Made by a program: the position numbers and the translations under genes. This document shows, one piece after another, positions 12,315 to 20,295 of a stretch of 64,000 bases of DNA (its first letter is position 1; every line of letters begins with the position of its first letter). This DNA comes from Zychaea mexicana (taxonomy: Eukaryota; Mucoromycota; Mucoromycetes; Mucorales; Lichtheimiaceae), in assembly GCF_025766255.1 (NCBI RefSeq), contig NW_026516690.1:62001-126000 (forward strand), in the 5' to 3' direction. Under the pieces are notes generated by a model. The model was given only the letters and a program-made list of their open reading frames with translations, ran no database searches and was not told where the DNA came from.

Positions 12315-12796
12315 GCTGAATAATTTGCTGTTCGAGGACTTTTAAAGAACCTATAGCGAATATCATCAGTATACAGTCGTAAATTGATATGTCGTGCTTC
12401 CGAGTATCGCAGATCGATGGATGGGTCCATGGATGGATGGGATCATCAATGGATGGATGCAAGGCGTATGGATGGATATATATATTTATTGGATGCATAT
12501 ACTTTACCAAAGGGGAGCAACAAAAAGAGACTGAACAAGAAGTGTCTGAGAATTGTCTTTTAAGGAATTCGGCTGTGACTGTCAGTCTTCCTCTTTTTGT
12601 CCGCTAAATCAAGCCGCCGCCACTTTTCATTTGAAAATTCCATCAATGATTATGCATGATTTAAATATGTAACATCGTTTAAAGTATAGATTGTTATGTC
12701 GTGTTTCGGTTTTACAAACATAAGTGAAAGTAATTGAATAGATTAAATAAGGGATATGTGCATGGGGTGATAAGAATAGTTAAAGCAGATAAGGAT
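12315..12796. other. P0 upstream region
   Basis: No gene is seen in this gap between P0 and the next minus-strand gene. It should contain the promoter of P0, which reads to the left. A cluster of ATGG/CCAT repeats is described separately. Confidence 0.5.
12416..12478. repeat. ATGG/CCAT repeat cluster upstream of P0
   Basis: Imperfect tetranucleotide repeats (GGATGGATGG and variants) occur in four short blocks separated by non-repeat bases, about 100-165 bp upstream of the P0 start codon. On the P0 strand they read CATCCATCC. Either a degenerate microsatellite or a clustered promoter motif; the sequence alone cannot decide. Confidence 0.6.
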
Positions 12797-13600
12797 CTAT
12801 TCCTTTTCATGAGCGTGGGCTACTGGACATGTGCCAACACGCATGTCTGGCATTGGGCATGGCGATGATCTAATTTTCGAGGGTCCAAGAGTAGCAAAGG
12901 TATAGCCATCTGGGAAGTCAGGATGCTCTGCTTGCGGGTATTGCGGCATAAAGACATTGTGGTCTGTAGGTAAAAGTGCCGTTCCTAGATATGATTCTTT
13001 GCGAGGAAACTTGAGGAAACGGACATAGTACCCATGCAAGTACCAGCATGTGTCGTACGCCAGCTTGAGCCACCATGATGGTCGTGACAGACCCAATGCC
13101 GCGCAATCAATTGGCGTTATCATGCATGTGTGAACATCTCTCGAACCCACTTTGGGTAATGCATGGTAGCGTTTTATCAGTGTGGCTGTCAGAGTTCTTT
13201 TGGCAGGCTGGAGAGTACTTTGCGAATTTTTCAGAGTATGACTGTATAATATCATTTGAAAAGTTGAGCAACACGCATCTTCTATTAAAAATAAGTTGGT
13301 ACTTAGATAATCTAAAAGATAATCAACCCAATTGGGAAATCGTTGCCATTTTAAGCATAACTTTTGAAGGGTCCGCTCTCTTTGTCGCGTTACTGTCACG
13401 TTCAAACTTAAAAATTTGTTGTCAATTTACAATTATTTTGCTAAGCTATGAGTTCTCAAGGAGATCATCAGGAAGAGGTGTGTTGCGTTGTGTTACCCGC
13501 CATTTACCAAGACGAGCAAAAATCTCGGGCATAATTGGCTTCACCTGCAGATCGCGAAAACGTTCGTCGTATAAGTACTAATTCACTTCTGTAAAACCAG

Positions 13601-14395
13601 ACGGAAATGCCCATTCGAACTTGCATTTGTGGGTCTACCACCCATTCTCGAAGAAGTTTCCACGGTTGTCCGCTGAATGAGCGTAATGTTCGACGCAGAA
13701 TTGAGGAAGATGATGATAATAACGTACTGTCTTTTGAAAATGATGTATAATTGCTTTAGCTTCAGCTGCTTTTTGTGTACTTATGAGCTATACCTTTTGT
13801 GTGGTTGCCAAACACTTTTCGTTTAGAATATTGACCCTATCCGCTGTTCTGGCTGTGGCTCTACTACCCATAATAACCCTTCTGATTCTGAATGTCCAGA
13901 TAGTCTTGATAACATGGTGGAAGGTATACTTATTATTATACCTGTCCGTGTTTTTTAGATCTACTATTAATACTAGACATATTTAGAAACTTTGGAAACG
14001 TTTGATGACGACATTTTAACTGTCACTTCAACTGCAGAGGAGATAATGTCAGATGATATACTTGAGCCTGACAATGCTGATGACGGCGTGGTAAATCTTC
14101 CAACAGCTTTTGAAGTTCCTCCTGTTCCTGCACGCCGATGTGCCAGCTGCGGATCGCCGGACCATAGACGTTCTTCGCACGCTAATTGCCCGTTCAATTC
14201 ACGCAATGTCACCTCTGAACATGGTGCCCAATACCAGATTGCATGCAGGGTGCCTTTTGTACCTCAAAATGTATTTGGCTCCAATATTTGCTTCACGCCT
14301 AACAACAACTACTATCGTCGTCATATCTTCGAGTCTATGAATGTCGAATGCTCTTTTTGTCACGCTAAAATGTGGATTGATGAGCGCTTAGTTGC
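13601..14395 (+). CDS. Helitron B N-terminal part: three zinc knuckles plus CxxC region
   Basis: Exons at 13601-13723, 13827-13923 and 13987 to about 14390 join in phase. Each carries one zinc-knuckle-like unit: CICGSTTHSRRSFHGCP, CSGCGSTTHNNPSDSECP and CASCGSPDHRRSSHANCP, the pattern C-x(1,2)-C-G-S-x2-H-x(7)-C-P. The third exon goes on through an acidic linker to NVECSFCHAKMWIDERL, the cysteine region that normally precedes GICC..GKI in Helitron proteins. That continuation is found one frame over, so a single-base shift lies between about 14375 and 14400. The true first exon is uncertain; an ATG at 13449 (MSSQGDHQEE) with a poorly defined splice pattern is the best candidate. Confidence 0.65.
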
Positions 14396-17300
14396 ATCTT
14401 GCATCGTCTGTATCCAACCCTCGCTTTGGTATTTGCTGTACTTCTGGCAAGATACGCTTACCCCTCCCTCGCGCACCACCACAAGAGCTGTTATCACTTA
14501 TCACTAATCACGATCCATCCGACCCTATTGCCACCAATTTCCACACCAATATCCGAGCCTATAACAGCATGTTTGCTTTCGCATCCCTTCGCGCCAATTA
14601 CGATCCCAACTTGGCGAGTGGACGAAATGGTGTTTCAACTTTTCGGATCAATGGCACCATGTATCACTGTCTCGGGCCACTTAGAGCCGACAATCCAACA
14701 CGCGCTAATTTCGCTCAAATTTACTTTTGCGATACCCAAGAGCAAACAACTCGACGCAGCACAATGTTCACGGGATTAAACAATGATATCATCAACACGA
14801 TTCAGGCAGTTATGCAGCGCCATAACGCGTTCGCACGTACACTCATTGCTGCAGCAGATGCATACCGTAATCAACCCGTAGGCACTATCCAGGTGGTTAT
14901 CCGCGCTGCGCGTGAAATGGGTCGACGATATGATGTGCAGGCTCACCCGGAGGTTGCAGCTATGGTTGTCGAAGACAGCGTAGATGGCACGGCACAACCT
15001 CATGATATCGTTATCCATGATCGTGAGCGCGGCCTGCAGCAAATTAGCTCTCTACACGCATCATATATGCCCCTCCATTACGTCCTCATGTTCCCACACG
15101 GCGATAACGGATGGTACCTTGGATTGCGGTGCGACTCTCATGACGGCAACAACGTTTCAGTTACCCTTTTGGATTATTGTGCATATATGCTAATGGTTCG
15201 GGACGGAGAGCATCAGACCTACAACCATCATTTCGGTCGACTATTCCAGCAGCTCATAGTCGACAATTATGCACGCATTGAGACATCACGCCTACAGTAT
15301 ATCCTGACGCACCAACGCGAGATTCGTGCTGAGGTGTACAGCGGTGTTGTCGACAATGTAAACGCACGTCAAATCGGAAGGTCGATTATTTTGCCGTCAT
15401 CCTTTACAGGTGGTCCACGCTATATGAAGCAGATGCTTCAAGACGGCCTTGCTATCATTCGTCAACGGGGTAATCCAACTCTCTTCATCACCTTCACATG
15501 CAACCCCAAATGGCCCGAGATTACTTCCGAGCTGGAGCCTGGCCAGCACGCTTATGATCGACCTGATTTGTGCACCCGTGTCTTTAAAATGAAACTCGAT
15601 GAGCTGCTTCATCACATTAACGACTCGAGCATTTTCGGCCGTGTTGCTGGGTACATGGCGACTGTTGAATTCCAAAAACGAGGGTTGCCACACGTTCACA
15701 TTCTTTTGATCCTGGATGAAAGCGAGCGCCCACACACACCCAATGATTATGATCGATTTGTATGTGCGGAGCTGCCTGATCCTGTGACCCAGCCTCAATT
15801 ATATCGTACAGTGACAAGTTGCATGATCCATGGCCCCTGTAGTCGTGACAAACCTGATGCAGTGTGTATGTTGAACGGTCAGTGCCAACAACGATATCCA
15901 AAGCCATTTTCCAACGAGACCAGGGTCAATGGTGACGGATATCCTATATATAGACGGCGTCGTAATGGTGCAAGCCATCGCTTCGCACGCAGTGGCTTCA
16001 CAGCCAACAACAGCCATGTTGTTCCATACAACCCGTATCTGAGCCACAAATACGACGCACATATCAATGTGGAAATATGCACATCCTCGCGTGCGATCAA
16101 ATATCTGTGTAAATATATCACCAAGGGATCAGATAGAGCACAACTGCAAGCAATGCGTTCTGCTGCGCCTGCAAACAATGCTCCTGCTACAACCACCACC
16201 ACCACCACCACAGCAATCAGCAACCCACCACCACCAACAGCTAATACCACTGCCGCACCTGCCCCTGCTGATGTAGAGCAAGAAGCAATTGATGAGGTGG
16301 TTCAATACCAGAACGCTCGGTATATCGGCCCTTGCGAGGCAGCATGGAGAACTCTACAGTTTTCAGTCCATATGCACCGTCCGACTGTTATGCGCCTAGA
16401 TTTGCACTTGCCTGGAGAGGAAGTCGTTCGTTTTCGTGAAGACGTAACACAAAATGAGCTGGAGAACATCCGGGAAGCATCAACTCACACCAAGCTAAAT
16501 GCGTTTTTTCAGCTTTGCGACGGTGATGAAACAGAAAACGGAGCACGCCAATATCGGTACCATGATATCCCTGCTCATTACACATGGGATGCTCGAGCAC
16601 GCCAATGGAGACAACGTACGAACCCGCCAATTGCCAATGTTGTGACACGCATCTATAATGCCTCTCTGTCCAACATGCCCCTCTACTGTCTTCGCCTCCT
16701 TCTTCTTGCCGTTCGTGGCCCTACAAGCTTTGAGTCATTGCGAACGATCAATGGCACTGTTTACGAAACATTCCAAGAAGCTGCTCTCGCACATGGTCTT
16801 CTTGAATCTGACCAAGAATGGGACCGATGCATGGAAGAGGCGTGCCTATACTCACCATCAGCATCAGCGATTAGAGCACTTTTTGTGTATATATTGATCA
16901 ATTGCTCCCCAGCAGATCCGCTCTCTCTTTGGACCAAGTATCGAGAGAGAATGGCAGATGATTACTTTTTCGCCTTACGGGCAAGCCTTCCTGCTGGCCA
17001 AGACGAGCTCAGCAATGATCAGATCAATCAAATGTATCAGCGCACCCTTGGTGACATCGAAACGCGTCTGCAAACCACTGGCCATCATCTGTCAGAATTC
17101 CCGTCTCTGCCGCAACAATTTGTCACAGAACTCGATGCCCTACCCCGCCTAGAAGCTTTGGAGATTGTCGAACGACGTGAATATGACGTAGAGAGTCAAC
17201 AGCAACTCTTAAATACATTGCTACCTACGTTAAACGACGGACAACGCCACGCTTTTGACACTATCACCGACTCTATTACTGCAGCCACTCATCACCACTC

Positions 17301-18735
17301 ATCGCGCCTTTTCTTTGTGAATGGTCCAGGTGGTACGGGTAAATCTCAACTGTTTAAGGCTATATTGAGCCATGTTCGGTCCCGTGATCAAATCGCACTT
17401 CCTGTCGCTTCCTCTGGCATTGCAGCTATCTTGCTCCCGGGTGGCCGAACAGCACATGGTCGTTTCAAGATTCCGTTGAACGCGGATGCTTATACTTCGT
17501 GCAATCTTCGCCTTGGCGGTCCTCACGCACACCTTATCGCAAGTGCGTCAGTTATCATCTGGGACGAAGCTGTCATGTGCAGCAAATATAATTTTGATGC
17601 TGTTGACCGTGCTCTTCGGGACATTATGGGTGCTCTGGATCCGCTGTTGCGTGAACTACCTTTTGGAGGCAAGGTTGTTGTTTTTGGAGGGGACTTTCGT
17701 CAGATGCTTCCGGTGGTAAAAAAAGGGAATCGATCTCAAATCGTTGCCGAGTCCATCCAATCTGCCTCTTTTTGGCGACATGTTCAAGTCCTCCATTTGA
17801 CTGAAAACATGCGCGTGAGGAATGCAGGCCCTAATGCTGCTGCTTTTGCTGACACTCTTTTGGCTATTGGTGATGGACGTGCCCCGTATCAAGAAAGCGT
17901 GGAGATTCCGCAAGAATGGCAGATCGATACAAGCGATACCATGGGATTGATTGATGCCATCTATCCATCAATTCGCTCTACTGAGCCACAGCCAGAGCAT
18001 TATCATGGTCGCGCAATCTTGGCTGCCAAAAATGCTGACGTCGATGCCATCAATAATGCAGCATATGACATCTTCCCCGGCATAGGCAGAACATATGCTT
18101 CCAATGATCGTATACTTGATGCTGATGATCCTGACGCAGCTGCAGCCAGCTATCCTGTTGAATTTCTACGGAGTATAACTACCGGTGGTATTCCTAACCA
18201 TGAGCTATGTCTCAAGGTCGGTATGCCATTGGTGCTTTTACGCAATATGGATCCTGATGCCGGTCTTTGCAACGGAACAAAACTCTTTGTATCAGGCCTT
18301 TACGACAACAGCATCTCTGTAAGACGGATCGACCAAGGTTACACGGGTGAAGAGTTTTTCCTTCCCTGTATCAACATGTGCACTACTGAGGGTGAATATC
18401 CCTTCGTCCTTTGCCGCCGGCAATTCCCTGTTCGCGCCGCCTTTGCAATGACTATACATAAGTCACAGGGACAGACGTTATCTGATGTCGGCATCCTTCT
18501 CAACGAACCTGTTTTTGCTCATGGACAACTATATGTTGCATTATCCAGAGCAACAAATCCTCAAAACCTTAGGGTTGCAGTCGATCTGTCAACAGCCGCC
18601 ACATCCCCACCACTTACTACTAATATCGTCTACCATGAAATTCTTTTGTCTCCGCCGGCCGCTGTTCCTCAACAAATCGTAAATTCACCACCTGCTTCTC
18701 CTACAACCACCGCCTCTCTACCTCCATCATCTTAA
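14392..18735 (+). CDS. Helitron B Rep/helicase protein
   Basis: A long open frame of 1447 codons in one exon. It begins within the region PRFGICCTSGKIRLPLPRAP, so the natural start lies upstream in the zinc-knuckle exons, or at a later Met such as in NSMFAFASLRANYDPN. The Rep domain has TLFITFTCNPKWPEI (about residue 365), the HUH motif in FQKRGLPHVHILLI (about 432) and the catalytic tyrosine pair in IKYLCKYITKG (about 568). The helicase has Walker A GPGGTGKSQ (about 977), motif II IIWDEAVM (about 1055), GGDFRQMLPVV and IHKSQGQTLSD (about 1355), ending in YVALSRA. No stop or motif loss is seen. It would nick, displace and re-ligate the element as a single strand. Confidence 0.9.
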   Translation: MHLASSVSNPRFGICCTSGKIRLPLPRAPPQELLSLITNHDPSDPIATNFHTNIRAYNSMFAFASLRANYDPNLASGRNGVSTFRINGTMYHCLGPLRADNPTRANFAQIYFCDTQEQTTRRSTMFTGLNNDIINTIQAVMQRHNAFARTLIAAADAYRNQPVGTIQVVIRAAREMGRRYDVQAHPEVAAMVVEDSVDGTAQPHDIVIHDRERGLQQISSLHASYMPLHYVLMFPHGDNGWYLGLRCDSHDGNNVSVTLLDYCAYMLMVRDGEHQTYNHHFGRLFQQLIVDNYARIETSRLQYILTHQREIRAEVYSGVVDNVNARQIGRSIILPSSFTGGPRYMKQMLQDGLAIIRQRGNPTLFITFTCNPKWPEITSELEPGQHAYDRPDLCTRVFKMKLDELLHHINDSSIFGRVAGYMATVEFQKRGLPHVHILLILDESERPHTPNDYDRFVCAELPDPVTQPQLYRTVTSCMIHGPCSRDKPDAVCMLNGQCQQRYPKPFSNETRVNGDGYPIYRRRRNGASHRFARSGFTANNSHVVPYNPYLSHKYDAHINVEICTSSRAIKYLCKYITKGSDRAQLQAMRSAAPANNAPATTTTTTTTAISNPPPPTANTTAAPAPADVEQEAIDEVVQYQNARYIGPCEAAWRTLQFSVHMHRPTVMRLDLHLPGEEVVRFREDVTQNELENIREASTHTKLNAFFQLCDGDETENGARQYRYHDIPAHYTWDARARQWRQRTNPPIANVVTRIYNASLSNMPLYCLRLLLLAVRGPTSFESLRTINGTVYETFQEAALAHGLLESDQEWDRCMEEACLYSPSASAIRALFVYILINCSPADPLSLWTKYRERMADDYFFALRASLPAGQDELSNDQINQMYQRTLGDIETRLQTTGHHLSEFPSLPQQFVTELDALPRLEALEIVERREYDVESQQQLLNTLLPTLNDGQRHAFDTITDSITAATHHHSSRLFFVNGPGGTGKSQLFKAILSHVRSRDQIALPVASSGIAAILLPGGRTAHGRFKIPLNADAYTSCNLRLGGPHAHLIASASVIIWDEAVMCSKYNFDAVDRALRDIMGALDPLLRELPFGGKVVVFGGDFRQMLPVVKKGNRSQIVAESIQSASFWRHVQVLHLTENMRVRNAGPNAAAFADTLLAIGDGRAPYQESVEIPQEWQIDTSDTMGLIDAIYPSIRSTEPQPEHYHGRAILAAKNADVDAINNAAYDIFPGIGRTYASNDRILDADDPDAAAASYPVEFLRSITTGGIPNHELCLKVGMPLVLLRNMDPDAGLCNGTKLFVSGLYDNSISVRRIDQGYTGEEFFLPCINMCTTEGEYPFVLCRRQFPVRAAFAMTIHKSQGQTLSDVGILLNEPVFAHGQLYVALSRATNPQNLRVAVDLSTAATSPPLTTNIVYHEILLSPPAAVPQQIVNSPPASPTTTASLPPSS

Positions 18736-18897
18736 CTCTTATTTTTGCTCTTTTTCTTTTTTTTGCTATAATTATCCTATTTTAACTGATCACCATTTTA
18801 CGTACAATAGAATATTCGTACCTTTTCACTGTTTTTTTTGGTAAGTAGATCTGATGCGAAAAATATGATATAGAACTACGCGAGTGTCAACTCAGTC

Positions 18898-18954
18898 CTG
18901 CTGTCGTCTTTCAGCTAATTACGACAAGCAGCAGTAATCTACTACAATAACTAA
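18898..18954 (+). other. Candidate 3' terminal hairpin and CTAA end of Helitron B
   Basis: CTGCTGTCGT (18898-18907) pairs with ACGACAAGCAG (18921-18931) with one bulged base. CTAA follows at 18951-18954 and then T. This matches the general Helitron 3' end layout, although the 20-nt spacing is longer than the usual 10-12. The call rests on pattern only. Confidence 0.35.
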
Positions 18955-19131
18955 TGAAAGCAAGTGTATTGATGAACTTGCAAATTACTGTAAGAGCTGT
19001 CGATAGCAGCAAAAGAGCGGTCAAAACTCTCTATGTCCCTTTTGAATTTGGCAAACCAATCTGTAGTAGGGTTTCGTGTCATAGCAATAATGATAACGTT
19101 TAGGGTTATATGTAGACATAGCAATCAATAA

Positions 19132-19293
19132 GCTCGCGAAGCGAGCAGTTTCGGGTTTAGAAGGGGGGGGGTGTGGGGGAACCCCCCACCTTGGGGGTCT
19201 GGGGGGAACCCCCAGGAAACATCCAATCCGTTGAATGACCCGGAGCGCAGCGAAGGGGCTCATTCAGCCGAGCGAAGCGAGGCAGGTGGATGT
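19132..19293. repeat. GC-rich multi-hairpin cluster in the host intron
   Basis: In an A/T-rich setting, this stretch holds a series of near-perfect inverted repeats. GCTCGC/GCGAGC has loop GAA (19132-19146). GTGGGGG/CCCCCCAC has loop AA (19173-19189). CTGGGGGG/CCCCCAG has loop AA (19199-19215). A larger nested palindrome has outer arms ACATCCA (19219-19225) and TGGATGT (19287-19293) and inner arms TGAATGA (19232-19238) and TCATTCA (19260-19266), with a GAGCGAAGCGAG motif between. It lies between the probable end of Helitron B and the intron donor at 19343. It could be a MITE-like element or a GC cluster of organelle type; origin unknown. Confidence 0.8.
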
Positions 19294-20295
19294 TGATAAG
19301 CATAATAATTGCTGTAGCAAAGACTTCGTTCTATGTCACATACCTTTGTGAATTCTACCATTTGTTCTGCTGAATTAAGGTAGTTTTCCAACTTCATACC
19401 GTCTGCAATGTCAGCCCACATCTTGTAGATAGCCTATATATCAAGCACACCAAAAGAATAAGAAAAAGACATAACAATCGCTTTTTTAAGATTTAAATCT
19501 TTATAAAATTTCGTAACGACTGGATAACAGCAACTTACGTTCATCTCTAATTGATTAAATCTTCTGTATCCATACTTATTAATCCAGTAAATTGGTTCGT
19601 TGACGAAGAGGACCAACTGGAAAAAAAAATCGCCATGTTGAATACGATAGCAACTGTGAATCTCGTTTAAGCGAGCAATGGCATGGTCACGTCTAGATTC
19701 TTGAGCGTCGATTTCCTCTGCTGTCACATCCGGATTTTCCTGACGTAAAGATTGGTCGTGGGGGTATACATCCAACATTTCATGCTGTAGAGAATCGAAT
19801 CAAACAATTTTTGAGGAACTTGAACGGATTACATCGAGATTCGGTTTTATCCGGAAAAATAATCGAAATTACCCAAAATCAGATACGAATCTTCTTCCCG
19901 CTTTTGAGGACGATGTTGCACCTCACCGGTGGCAATAAGAAGCTTGCTAATGGAAGGAATGGTAACACACCGAAGCAACGCCAATTGAAAACTTGTTTGA
20001 TGTAAAGCCAGTATACATGTTTATGACTGTTGTTTGTCATGATCGTTCAATATAGAGTTGTAAAACAGGTGAACGTACCTGGGAATTCCTTTCTCAATGT
20101 CGTATTGAAAATCTCAGCGGCAATTTTGGAGTCCTGTACGGCAATGTTCGGATCTGGGTATTTGCGACGCAACGCATTGATGTACTTGTATCGGTAGCGC
20201 CTGACAATAGCAAGATAGCAGCAAATCGCAATGGAAAGACCGGCAGCGGTAGCAGCAGCAGCAGCACTAGATGATATCCGTTGATCGGATTTCAT

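Larger units (their letters stand above)
13449..18954 (+). mobile_element. Helitron B (rolling-circle transposon), nearly intact, inside a host intron
   Basis: An element with separate zinc-knuckle exons, a Rep nuclease and a PIF1-like helicase, read on the plus strand, opposite to the mpaB-like host gene. The 3' limit is tentative: a stem at 18898-18931 is followed 20 nt later by CTAA and then T, fitting the Helitron rule of a hairpin near a CTRR end inserted before T. The 5' limit lies between the host acceptor at 13242 and 13448 and was not identified. Its helicase motifs are all intact, unlike Helitron A, so it is the younger or better preserved of the two. One frameshift separates the zinc-knuckle part from the main reading frame. 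Confidence 0.85.
12797..20295 (-). pseudogene. mpaB/DUF2236-family ER-bound oxygenase-like gene with a Helitron in its last intron
   Basis: The pieces read in order on the minus strand match the ER-bound oxygenase mpaB/rubber oxygenase family. Exon 1 (20079-20295) has a membrane anchor and RRKYPDPNIAVQDSKIAAEI. Exon 2 (19873-19991) has PSISKLLIATGEVQHRPQ. Exon 3 (19539-19784) has RDHAIARLNEIHSCYRIQHG and LFVNEPIYWINKYGYRR. Exon 4 (19344-19433) has AIYKMWADIADGMKLENYL. Exon 5 (12797-13241) has SYSEKFAKYS, then LGLSRPSWWLKLAYDTCWY and a C-terminal FPDGYTFATLGPSKI. The last intron, 13242-19343, is 6.1 kb and contains Helitron B. Exon 2 does not keep frame with exons 1 and 3 at any canonical site seen, and exon 5 needs a one-base shift near 13212. 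The gene is therefore probably decaying, although assembly errors are possible. Confidence 0.7.
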
